From assembly GCA_023410475.1 (NCBI GenBank), contig JAEYPS010000040.1, forward strand, positions 1 through 6,158: 6,158 nt of DNA. Reading direction: 5' to 3'. This DNA is from Bacillota bacterium. Lineage in GTDB: Bacteria; Bacillota; Clostridia; Christensenellales; SZUA-584. Shown one piece after another: positions 1 through 4,455 of this stretch (positions are counted from its first letter, which is position 1; every line of letters starts with the position of its first letter). The position numbers were made by a program, and so were the translations under genes. The notes beneath the pieces are model-generated. The model was not told the DNA's origin. It ran no database searches and saw nothing but the letters and a program-made list of their open reading frames with translations.

Positions 1-290
1 ATTATGTACTGAAAGACTATGATAATGTATTAAGTGTTTTTATTCATGCACCCAAAGATTTTTGTCTGGAACAGGCTGCCTTAAAGCACAGTATGAGTAA
101 AAAAGATCTGGAAAAATTCATAGCAAAAACAGATAAAAGAAGAGCAGATTACTATAAGTATTATACAGGACGTGAATGGACCGATGCCAGAAATTATGAC
201 TTATGCCTAAACAGCTCCAAGCTTGGATTTGAACGTTGTGTGGAAGAAATCAAAGCATACATAAAGGTACGTTTCGGTGACGTTTTTTAG
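1..290 (+). CDS. Cytidylate kinase-like family protein, C-terminal part
   Basis: The frame is open from the left edge (first whole codon at 3) to TAG at 288-290, so about 95 C-terminal residues are visible and the start lies outside. The visible part has the pattern VFIHAP (a beta strand of the nucleotide kinase core), then KTDKRRADYYKYYTG and NYDLCLNSS near the end. This matches the family usually annotated as cytidylate kinase-like, which phosphorylates nucleoside monophosphates or is of unproven substrate. The KTDKRR stretch is the arginine-rich LID-type region and the NYDLCLNSS segment is the conserved last strand. The P-loop is outside the window. It converges on the GyrI-like gene, with a hairpin between them. 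The family call is by recognition; the exact substrate is not known. Confidence 0.85.
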   Translation, partial: YVLKDYDNVLSVFIHAPKDFCLEQAALKHSMSKKDLEKFIAKTDKRRADYYKYYTGREWTDARNYDLCLNSSKLGFERCVEEIKAYIKVRFGDVF

Positions 291-330
291 TATATGAAAA
301 GCAATTCAATTTATTTTTCAGAGTATAAAG

Positions 331-365
331 AAAAGCTATCCAATCATTTTGACTGGGTAGCTTTT
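331..365. terminator. Bidirectional hairpin terminator between convergent genes
   Basis: An 11-bp stem (AAAAGCTATCC at 331-341 with GGGTAGCTTTT at 355-365, one T-G pair) closes a 13-base loop. Reading plus, it ends in CTTTTATA; reading minus, it runs into CTTTATAC. It lies between the stop codon of the kinase-like gene at 290 and the stop codon of the GyrI-like gene at 375, which is where a shared terminator would be expected. The U tracts are short, so strength is uncertain. Confidence 0.65.
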
Positions 366-374
366 ATACATATC

Positions 375-1007
375 TTAAACTTTTTTGATTGGATGTCTTA
401 TGACAGTTTTCCATTTTTCTGGAGCAACCTTTTTTGTGTCAGACAGATAAATCTCATGGTGCAATCTATCTTTGTTTATATCATTTATATATCCATTATG
501 TTCCAAGTTTTCATCCATCAAAACAACTGTTGCAGGCTCATCATCAAACGAACCATAGTGCATTATTTGAACACACATACCTTTATCAATGGTCATAAAC
601 TCTGCTGATGAGCAATCCAGTTTATTCTTTTTTGTAGCAGTTTCTATTGCCCAATTAAAATCCTTTTCTGTTATAAAATCAGGTAAGCGTATAACTGAAA
701 TCCAATTAAACTTATCTTTGTTTTTGTAATCAACGCCGTCTACATTTTCTTGCCACCAAAAACCCTCAAGAGGTGGTACAACATACTCAAAGAATCCCTC
801 AATTTTGTAATCTGTCTTATAACTCATTTTCAAGATATATGCTACTGCATACAGAACGCTGATTGCTTGTTGATATGCTCCACCTTCTTCGTTAGGATTA
901 CCGTTTCCTCTTACTGCAATATAATTGGCTTTTGGAACATTTACAATCTCCGGTTTGTTCTTTGGCATATAAAATTCTTTATATTCTTTCTTAAAATCAA
1001 ACGGCAT
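375..1007 (-). CDS. GyrI-like small-molecule-binding domain protein
   Basis: This 210-residue protein starts at ATG 1007, preceded by AAGGAGA at 1021-1015. It opens with MPFDFKKEYKEFY and PKANYIAVRGNGNPNE, then has GFFEYVVPPLEGFWW and later a run ending APEKWKTVIRHPI. These are hallmarks of the stand-alone GyrI-like proteins of Firmicutes, whose full length is about 200-215 residues, so this one looks complete. The family fold is that of the BmrR/GyrI effector-binding domain, which holds hydrophobic or cationic small molecules. No DNA-binding domain is present, so it is probably a ligand binder or sequestering protein rather than a regulator. Its ligand is unknown. It lies 97 bp downstream of lexA on the same strand with no clear terminator between, so cotranscription is possible. 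Confidence 0.85.
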   Translation of the reverse strand: MPFDFKKEYKEFYMPKNKPEIVNVPKANYIAVRGNGNPNEEGGAYQQAISVLYAVAYILKMSYKTDYKIEGFFEYVVPPLEGFWWQENVDGVDYKNKDKFNWISVIRLPDFITEKDFNWAIETATKKNKLDCSSAEFMTIDKGMCVQIMHYGSFDDEPATVVLMDENLEHNGYINDINKDRLHHEIYLSDTKKVAPEKWKTVIRHPIKKV

Positions 1008-1054
1008 GACAGAGTCTCCTTAATGGCAAGTCAAAGCAAATTTCATAATGTAGA

Positions 1055-1084
1055 ATTATTCACGACTTTTACTCAGATACACAA
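1055..1084 (-). promoter_or_regulatory. Possible weak promoter of the GyrI-like gene
   Basis: On the minus strand, TTGTGT (1084-1079) and AATAAT (1060-1055) are separated by 18 bases, upstream of the ribosome binding site at 1021-1015. The match is mediocre. It is listed because no strong terminator is seen after lexA and the gene may use either this or read-through. Confidence 0.25.
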
Positions 1085-1103
1085 TTTCGAAAAGAAAGTT
1101 TAC

Positions 1104-1721
1104 TTATTTGTATAAACGGAAAATACCGTATACCTTACCTAGAATCTGACAATTGTCCACAATGATTGGATCCATGTTATCATTTTCAGGCTGAAGACGA
1201 ATATGTCCATTTTCCTTGTAAAAAGTCTTCACTGTAGCAGAATCATCAATCAAAGCAACAACCATATCTCCATTCTTGGCAGTATTACAACTTTGTACAA
1301 AGATCTGATCACCACTGAATATACCAGCGTTGATCATGGAGTCACCCTTCACCTTTAATACAAAAGATTCACCCGAAGGAACCACTTCAGCAGGAACAGG
1401 GAAGTAACTCTCAATATTTTCCTGAGCCAAAATAGGCTGGCCGGCAGCTACAGTGCCAACTACGGGAATACTAACCATTTCTGTACGTACCATTTGAAAA
1501 CTGTCATCACAAATCTCTATGGCTCGGGGTTTGGTAGGATCTCTTTTTATGTAACCATTCTTCTCTAATGTTTCTAAGTGTGAATGAACAGAAGATGTGG
1601 ACTTTAAATGAACTGCTTCACAGATTTCACGAACAGCAGGCGGATATCCTCTTTTTAAGATTTCTTCTTTAATATATTCTAAGATTTCCAACTGTTTATC
1701 AGTTATCTTTCCTTGACTCAT
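1104..1721 (-). CDS. lexA: LexA, SOS-response transcriptional repressor
   Basis: LexA represses DNA-damage genes and is inactivated when RecA filaments stimulate its self-cleavage. The 205-residue length is normal. Residues 1-70 form the winged helix DNA-binding domain (TDKQLEILEYI, then STSSVHSHLETLEKNGYI as the recognition region). The cleavage site is Ala93-Gly94 in VVGTVAAGQPI. The catalytic pair is Ser128 in KGDSMINAGI and Lys165 in SATVKTFY, both present, so the protein should be active. The start at ATG 1721 follows AAGGAGGG (1736-1729) by seven bases. It diverges from a yneA-like gene, the same arrangement as dinR/lexA-yneA in B. subtilis, and LexA boxes lie between them, so it is likely autoregulated. 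Confidence 0.98.
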   Translation of the reverse strand: MSQGKITDKQLEILEYIKEEILKRGYPPAVREICEAVHLKSTSSVHSHLETLEKNGYIKRDPTKPRAIEICDDSFQMVRTEMVSIPVVGTVAAGQPILAQENIESYFPVPAEVVPSGESFVLKVKGDSMINAGIFSGDQIFVQSCNTAKNGDMVVALIDDSATVKTFYKENGHIRLQPENDNMDPIIVDNCQILGKVYGIFRLYK

Positions 1722-1751
1722 TGGCTATCCCTCCTTGTAATTGATACCAAA

Positions 1752-1780
1752 AGTATAACATACCAGATTTTAAAAAGCAA
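1752..1780 (-). promoter_or_regulatory. lexA promoter
   Basis: On the minus strand, TTGCTT (1780-1775) and TATACT (1757-1752) are 17 bases apart, with TG one base upstream of the -10 (extended -10). The predicted start is near 1745, giving a leader of about 24 bases with the ribosome binding site. LexA box 1 lies 10 bp upstream of the -35, a position from which repressor could still hinder polymerase. Confidence 0.7.
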
Positions 1781-1790
1781 ACATATATTC

Positions 1791-1804
1791 TGAAAATATG
1801 TTCG
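1791..1804. promoter_or_regulatory. LexA box 1 (lexA-proximal)
   Basis: TGAAAATATGTTCG matches 12 of 14 bases of the Bacillus-type consensus CGAACATATGTTCG. The right half is perfect and the left half has GAAA for GAAC. It lies just upstream of the lexA -35 and 40 bp, centre to centre, from box 2, close to four helical turns. Confidence 0.75.
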
Positions 1805-1822
1805 AAAAATTTAATATTTGTA

Positions 1823-1851
1823 TTGACATACGAAAGTATGTTCGATATAAT
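1823..1851 (+). promoter_or_regulatory. Consensus sigma-A promoter of the yneA-like gene
   Basis: TTGACA (1823-1828) and TATAAT (1846-1851) are both perfect and 17 bases apart. The predicted start is near 1858. LexA box 2 fills the spacer and box 3 begins at the start point, so a very strong promoter is held by two operators. The TTG within TTGACA should not be taken as a translation start. Confidence 0.93.
1831..1844. promoter_or_regulatory. LexA box 2, inside the yneA promoter spacer
   Basis: CGAAAGTATGTTCG matches 12 of 14 bases of CGAACATATGTTCG. It lies wholly between the -35 and -10, so bound LexA would exclude RNA polymerase. Confidence 0.85.
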
Positions 1852-1858
1852 ACAAATA

Positions 1859-1872
1859 AGAACAAACGTTCT
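1859..1872. promoter_or_regulatory. LexA box 3, at the yneA transcription start
   Basis: AGAACAAACGTTCT contains a perfect GAAC-N4-GTTC, with five symmetric base pairs on each side. Its centre is 28 bp from that of box 2, and it overlaps the predicted start of transcription. Confidence 0.85.
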
Positions 1873-1912
1873 GAAACGATTATTTACGTATGATATATAT
1901 GGGAGAATGAAG

Positions 1913-2293
1913 ATGAATAGCTGTGTGTATGAATCTTTAGAAAGAAATGCATATAGAAGAAGAAGGAATAAAATCAGAAGAATGAGATTAATTCGCAGGA
2001 GATGCATTTTATTAGCTTTAACAATTGTACTTGTTTTAGTGCTTTCATTATCTTATCATGCTATATCGTCTGAAGCTAATACAGGAGAAGAAAACATATT
2101 TAAGTATTATACCAGCATAGAAGTAAAGTATGGGGACACACTGTGGTCCATAGCAGAAGATTATTTGGGAAGTGAGTATGCATCCGCTAAAGACTATATC
2201 CATGAAGTTATGGAAATCAATCATTTAAAGGATGAATTCGTTTCTGCAGGTCAGTATCTGGTGATTCCTTATTATTCTACAGAGTTTAAATAA
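1913..2293 (+). CDS. yneA: LysM protein resembling the SOS cell-division suppressor YneA
   Basis: The 126-residue protein starts at ATG 1913, with GGGAG at 1901-1905 seven bases upstream. The ATG at 1907 is too close to it, and upstream in-frame codons lie in the promoter. The N-terminus is strongly basic (RRRRNKIRRMRLIRRR, residues 15-30), followed by one membrane segment (about 31-48) and an extracytoplasmic LysM domain (about 67-119, with VKYGDTLWSIAEDYLG and a closing QYLVIPY). A short membrane anchor plus LysM, divergent from lexA under LexA boxes, is the layout of B. subtilis YneA. That protein delays septation during DNA damage by acting on the divisome at the membrane. Sequence similarity to YneA is of architecture rather than residue by residue. 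LysM also suggests peptidoglycan contact. Confidence 0.88.
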   Translation: MNSCVYESLERNAYRRRRNKIRRMRLIRRRCILLALTIVLVLVLSLSYHAISSEANTGEENIFKYYTSIEVKYGDTLWSIAEDYLGSEYASAKDYIHEVMEINHLKDEFVSAGQYLVIPYYSTEFK

Positions 2294-2301
2294 TAGATTA
2301 T
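2293..2301. repeat. Left direct repeat (possible target-site duplication)
   Basis: ATAGATTAT here recurs exactly at 4456-4464, immediately outside the two ends of the inverted-repeat-bounded segment. The match extends to 12 bases (ATAATAGATTAT at 2290-2301 and 4453-4464) if overlap with the right inverted repeat is allowed. It begins on the last base of the yneA-like stop codon. Confidence 0.6.
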
Positions 2302-2302
2302 A

Positions 2303-2321
2303 TATCTTATAAGATAAGTGT
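2303..2321 (+). repeat. Left terminal inverted repeat
   Basis: TATCTTATAAGATAAGTGT is the exact reverse complement of 4437-4455. Its first 14 bases are themselves a perfect palindrome, so each end could also form a cruciform or hairpin. Confidence 0.7.
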
Positions 2322-2330
2322 ACCTAATGC

Positions 2331-2420
2331 TTAATTAGTTACAACGAGCTTATAATTATTCACTCCAAGCATAATCGATTTCATCCCATCAATCAGATTG
2401 GTTATCGCTTCGGAGCATTC
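2331..2420 (-). pseudogene. C-terminal coding remnant at the left end of the segment
   Basis: The minus strand reads 29 residues from 2420 (ECSEAITNLIDGM, then KSIMLGVNNYKLVVTN) to TAA at 2333-2331. The frame stays open further upstream through the hairpin at 2428-2467 but looks non-coding there. The amphipathic, ordinary composition suggests the tail of a real protein. No start or ribosome binding site is present and the family is not recognised. It may instead be a chance open frame. Confidence 0.3.
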
Positions 2421-2427
2421 ACACAAA

Positions 2428-2467
2428 AAAGGAAACCTCAACTTTTCATTATGTTTTGGTTTCCTTT
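2428..2467 (-). terminator. Intrinsic terminator for minus-strand transcription
   Basis: A 10-bp perfect stem (AAAGGAAACC at 2428-2437 with GGTTTCCTTT at 2458-2467) has a 20-base loop that can add three more pairs. On the minus strand the stem is followed at once by a run of U (complement of the A run at 2425-2430). It lies just beyond the stop of the minus-strand frame ending at 2477. Confidence 0.75.
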
Positions 2468-2476
2468 CCCCTGTTT

Positions 2477-2716
2477 TTATACACTTGTTGGGTATAAACC
2501 TTTTGTATTGAGCGTAAGTTTACGTACTGCGTGTCTATTATAATTCATACTCATATTGTGGCGATTGTCTGAAATTAAATCAAATAGTAAATCTTGTTTT
2601 TCGTAAGTATTTAAGTCCTTATACTTTTCTAACCAAATATAGAACATAATCCATAAGTCAAAATACTTTGTAGCTGGCCTATTTCTATCCTTTCCCAAGA
2701 ATGAATAGATTTGCAT
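2477..2716 (-). CDS. Small hypothetical protein, probably truncated at its start
   Basis: A 79-residue frame on the minus strand ends at TAA 2479-2477, ten bases before a good minus-strand terminator. Residues 10-32 are rich in aromatics (KYFDLWIMFYIWLEKYKDL), followed by YEKQDLLFDLISDNRHN and a basic tail. The only upstream start, ATG 2716, has no ribosome binding site and directly follows an in-frame TAA, so the true N-terminus is probably lost. The terminator supports that transcription in this direction once mattered. No family is recognised. Its 5' end overlaps the plus-strand membrane protein by 16 bases, and the join near 2700 may mark a rearrangement. Confidence 0.4.
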   Translation of the reverse strand: MQIYSFLGKDRNRPATKYFDLWIMFYIWLEKYKDLNTYEKQDLLFDLISDNRHNMSMNYNRHAVRKLTLNTKGLYPTSV

Positions 2717-2916
2717 TTATTTGTATTGCTATCGGATATGGTTGTGGGTTGTTTGGAGAACTCACAGAAAATTCAAATAAACTGTATGCTCTTTTAGCAA
2801 TTATTTTACTTTGTGTAATACTTATATGCATTGGCTTTGGCATATCCATTTTGGTATCGAAGAAAGCATATAAAGATGATATGGTTCTTCAACAGATAAA
2901 TTATCAAGGCTGTTGA
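2701..2916 (+). CDS. Small two-helix membrane protein, hypothetical
   Basis: The 71-residue frame has two hydrophobic stretches (about residues 3-20 and 30-53) separated by a polar loop (ELTENSNK), then a charged end (KKAYKDD). That is the profile of a small integral membrane protein. No good ribosome binding site precedes ATG 2701, and the 3' third lies opposite the start of a minus-strand frame that does have one. It is the only plus-strand candidate inside the inserted segment. No family is recognised. It may be a truncated gene or an antisense artefact. Confidence 0.4.
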   Translation: MNRFAFICIAIGYGCGLFGELTENSNKLYALLAIILLCVILICIGFGISILVSKKAYKDDMVLQQINYQGC

Positions 2917-2941
2917 TAAACTGCTCATAAAAATCTGTCAT
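2822..2941 (-). pseudogene. N-terminal gene fragment with an intact ribosome binding site
   Basis: ATG 2941 on the minus strand follows a GGAAGGAG ribosome binding site at good spacing. The frame opens with MTDFYEQFINSLDNLSVEEP, which looks like a genuine acidic N-terminus. After about 25 residues the sequence loses this character and it ends at TAA 2824-2822, 39 residues in all. A break at about 2865-2875 is likely, because the opposite strand there reads as a membrane protein. The start region overlaps a 15-codon frame (MAEGKSPNMYWKERI) by its stop, ATGA-style. Family not recognised. Confidence 0.4.
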
Positions 2942-2977
2942 ATTCGCTCCTTCCAATACATGTTCGGAGACTTCCCT

Positions 2978-3163
2978 TCAGCCATATTCAAGATTTTTCA
3001 GTAGGGCTGATTTTTGTAATGCCATTGCTTGTTGCTGAACTCTAAAAACATCTGCTTGTTTTTCTGCTGCCTCTTGTAAAAGTATTTCTGCTATCGTGTG
3101 GATTCTACTCCGTTGCTGTTCAGTTTGGAAACTATTCCATCCGAATGATTCTTCCAAAATGTT
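2978..3163 (-). pseudogene. Coding remnant with glutamine/alanine-rich helix
   Basis: A minus-strand open frame of 61 codons runs from just after TAG (3166-3164) to TGA 2980-2978. It reads NILEESFGWNSFQTEQQ, then RIHTIAEILLQEAAEKQADV and on to QKSALLKNLEYG. The composition is typical of a helical or coiled-coil cytoplasmic protein. There is no ATG near the start and no ribosome binding site before the possible TTG at 3157, so it looks like a gene tail. It follows the zinc-ribbon gene by about 28 bp and overlaps the next short frame (ATGGCTGA overlap at its stop), which suggests a former minus-strand operon. Family not recognised. Confidence 0.4.
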
Positions 3164-3190
3164 CTAAACCATTTCTGGTTACCAAACCAT

Positions 3191-3721
3191 TTACCACATA
3201 TGCTTACATTTTTTGCATTTATATTGTTTTCCAATTTTTCCAGATGCAACACCAACCATTGCAACAGATACGGCTCTGTTTGCTGTTGAAATTTTCTCAA
3301 TGTTTGTTGAATTGCATATAGGACATTTAATATCTGGTTTCCATGTGTTGGGGTATTTTTCTTGTTGTTCTCTTAATTTTTGTGCTTCCCGTTTCTTCTT
3401 TTGAATAATTCTATTTTGATATTCTGTAAAATCTCTTTGAGCTAATTCGTATGTTTTTTTACGATCACTATACTTATTAAATTCAACTCCCATAAACAAT
3501 AGTGCTATAAAACCAAAAACGAAGAAACTCTTTATTTCTTCAAACCATACAGATGATAAAATTGCTATTATAAACATACTAATAGAAATAACAGGAAGAA
3601 ATATGGGTTTCTTAGGCATTACAATATTTGAACGTTCTTGTTCTACTGTTTTCTTTACTTCTCTTTCTAATCTCTCTTTACGTGCTTTTTCTATTTCCTT
3701 GCTTCTTTTTTTAATTTTCAA
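3191..3721 (-). CDS. Membrane protein with coiled coil and C-terminal zinc ribbon (second part of a split gene)
   Basis: The 176-residue frame begins with a charged coiled-coil-like segment (residues 1-31), then two membrane helices (about 40-58 and 64-79), a second charged helix (about 82-125), and a C-terminal zinc ribbon with CPIC (Cys133/Cys136) and CKKC (Cys169/Cys172). Between the cysteine pairs is a hydrophobic glycine-rich linker (VSVAMVGVASGKIGKQ) seen in many phage and accessory-element zinc-ribbon proteins of Firmicutes. The only possible start for the full frame is TTG 3721, without a ribosome binding site and overlapping the preceding zinc-ribbon frame by 11 bases. The likeliest reading is one ancestral gene with zinc ribbons at both ends, now split by a one-base insertion. 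Translational coupling is the alternative. Role unknown. Confidence 0.7.
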   Translation of the reverse strand: MKIKKRSKEIEKARKERLEREVKKTVEQERSNIVMPKKPIFLPVISISMFIIAILSSVWFEEIKSFFVFGFIALLFMGVEFNKYSDRKKTYELAQRDFTEYQNRIIQKKKREAQKLREQQEKYPNTWKPDIKCPICNSTNIEKISTANRAVSVAMVGVASGKIGKQYKCKKCKHMW

Positions 3722-3824
3722 GTTTTTCGTAATGTGCCTTTATTCCATAACCACAATTTGGACAACTTATTGCGCTGTCTGACACATTTTCTTTTCCACA
3801 TTCTGGACACTTGACAAGTGCCAT
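3711..3824 (-). CDS. Short zinc-ribbon protein, N-terminal part of the split gene
   Basis: ATG 3824 follows GAGGGGG (3838-3832) by seven bases and a consensus promoter. The 37-residue product has two CxxC knuckles, KCPECG (Cys6, Cys9) and SCPNCG (Cys21, Cys24), typical of the zinc ribbons that begin many Firmicutes membrane or accessory proteins. It stops at TAA 3713-3711 inside an A-rich run. Removing one A from GAAAAT just before the stop would join it to the frame ending at 3191, giving YEKLE followed by IKKRSKEIEKARKERLE. It may be the broken N-terminus of that protein or a small independent zinc finger. Too short to be a typical gene by itself. Confidence 0.65.
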   Translation of the reverse strand: MALVKCPECGKENVSDSAISCPNCGYGIKAHYEKLEN

Positions 3825-3842
3825 AATAATACCCCCTCATCG

Positions 3843-3903
3843 TGTAGTATAAATTACATTATATCAAAAAATAATGAGGTTGTTAATAACTTGTCATACT
3901 ACA
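3843..3903. repeat. 8-bp inverted repeat flanking the zinc-ribbon promoter
   Basis: TGTAGTAT at 3843-3850 is repeated inverted as ATACTACA at 3896-3903. The arms sit on both sides of the minus-strand promoter at 3858-3886, one close to the predicted start and one upstream of the -35. It could be a paired operator or chance in AT-rich DNA. Confidence 0.35.
3858..3886 (-). promoter_or_regulatory. Promoter of the zinc-ribbon gene
   Basis: On the minus strand, TTAACA (3886-3881) and a perfect TATAAT (3863-3858) are 17 bases apart. The predicted start near 3851 gives a short leader carrying the GAGGGGG ribosome binding site. Confidence 0.75.
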
Positions 3904-3908
3904 TTCAG

Positions 3909-4102
3909 CTATTTTCGCTCTTTTATGACTGCTTCAATGACATCTATGTATTTCTGCGGAAGATTGAATGTTTTGTAAAGTTCCTCATATCGGTGTAGAT
4001 GTGGTCAAATTTACCGGAAGGAGGGGCTGGGACGAATCGAACGCATTCATCACAAATAACTCCGGTAAGTTTTGAAATGTTCATCAGAATAAAAAATCTC
4101 AT
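3909..4102 (-). pseudogene. Frameshifted small protein gene
   Basis: Two overlapping minus-strand frames look like halves of one protein. The first (4102 to 3944) reads NISKLTGVICDECVRFVPAP, then PSGKFDHIYT. The second ends at TAG 3911-3909 and reads YEELYKTFNLPQKYIDVIEA, then VIKERK. Adding one base near 3985-3996 would put GKFDHIYT directly before YEELYKTF in a single frame. The second half has the look of a natural helical C-terminus. Neither has a ribosome binding site of its own, and the intact start is unclear because upstream frames also carry interruptions. No family is recognised. Confidence 0.45.
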
Positions 4103-4153
4103 GATGGCTGGGCATTACATTTGTTCTCAACGATACATGTATTATGGCATTCT

Positions 4154-4273
4154 TTATCCATGATATACTTGGGTCAAAAAAGGTTGTATGCCTATTCCAG
4201 ATAAAATCTGCTCCTGTTTGCCAGATGAAACTCTGTCTGGGAACATTCCTAGAATGCTTTCTAATGCTGACAT
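4154..4273 (-). pseudogene. Start of a gene with strong ribosome binding site, broken soon after
   Basis: ATG 4273 on the minus strand has a perfect AGGAGG (4285-4280) six bases upstream. The 39-residue frame begins MSALESILGMFPDRVSSGKQ and stops at TAA 4156-4154. Beyond residue 25 a different frame looks more protein-like: it reads TTFFDPSISWIKNAIIH and later HHEIFYSDEHFKTYRSYL, stopping at TGA 4052-4050. A third frame gives a short cysteine-containing stretch (MDKECHNTCIVENKCNAQPS). The most economical view is a real gene start with frame-disrupting changes downstream, possibly continuing into the remnant at 3909-4102. Function unknown. Confidence 0.45.
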
Positions 4274-4326
4274 TTTGTACCTCCTAAATATAAATATTTA
4301 CTTACTATATCTGGAAGCATAAAAAT

Positions 4327-4354
4327 AGGCACACCCGAATGAACGGATATGCCT
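4327..4354. terminator. Hairpin with U tract on the minus side, possible terminator or leader structure
   Basis: AGGCA (4327-4331) pairs with TGCCT (4350-4354) and CCG (4335-4337) with CGG (4344-4346), with two mismatches between and a six-base loop. On the minus strand it is followed by AUUUUUAUG. It lies about 50 bp upstream of the gene start at 4273, so it could be a minus-strand attenuator or the terminator of something lost. A second inverted pair, ATTGCGT at 4364-4370 and ACGCAAT at 4400-4406, lies next to it. No gene is seen between 4286 and 4436. Confidence 0.4.
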
Positions 4355-4436
4355 TTTGGATTTATTGCGTATGCTTTTTATGCTATTCACTTTTTATACA
4401 CGCAATTAGTAGATTTATACAGGATTTTTGGTGGCA

Positions 4437-4455
4437 ACACTTATCTTATAAGATA
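4437..4455 (-). repeat. Right terminal inverted repeat
   Basis: ACACTTATCTTATAAGATA is the exact reverse complement of 2303-2321. It includes the 16-bp perfect palindrome at 4441-4456. Confidence 0.7.

Larger units (their letters stand above)
2302..4455. mobile_element. Inserted accessory segment of about 2.15 kb with inverted ends, no transposase seen
   Basis: The segment is bounded by 19-bp inverted repeats (2303-2321 and 4437-4455) and flanked by identical 9-bp direct repeats, which together suggest one insertion event just after the yneA-like stop codon. Its contents are small, mostly minus-strand genes and fragments: a zinc-ribbon/membrane protein, several interrupted frames, and one small plus-strand membrane protein. 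None resembles a transposase, integrase, resolvase or relaxase. It could be a non-autonomous element mobilised in trans, or a decayed remnant. The family is not recognised. The termini are AT-rich, so the exact ends may be off by a base or a few. Confidence 0.5.

Noticed and set aside
294..608. Plus-strand frame of 104 codons
   Set aside because: It lies antisense to the well-supported GyrI-like gene and has no ribosome binding site or family resemblance.
750..1115. Plus-strand frame of 121 codons
   Set aside because: Antisense to the GyrI-like gene and the lexA 3' end; a reverse-strand shadow without a start signal.
1823..1912. Extended N-terminus of the yneA-like protein from TTG at 1823
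   Set aside because: That TTG is part of the TTGACA -35 element, upstream of the transcription start. The ribosome binding site at 1901-1905 fixes the start at 1913.
1699..2007. Minus-strand frame of 102 codons
   Set aside because: It runs opposite the yneA-like gene and through the operator region, and its hydrophobic composition is the complement of AT-rich promoter DNA.
2303..2316. Palindrome TATCTTATAAGATA as a terminator of the yneA-like gene
   Set aside because: The stem is nearly all A-T, has no separate loop and no T run. The second inverted copy at 4437-4455 makes an element end a better explanation.
3091..3300. Minus-strand frame of 69 codons
   Set aside because: It overlaps the zinc-ribbon end in another frame, where the CxxC motifs show the true frame. 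Its tail also conflicts with the more protein-like remnant at 2978-3163.
3213..3404. Plus-strand frame of 63 codons
   Set aside because: Antisense shadow of the zinc-ribbon/membrane gene.
4019..4060. tRNA-like or T-loop-like sequence around GACGAATCGAACGC
   Set aside because: No acceptor stem, anticodon arm or complete T arm could be found around it.
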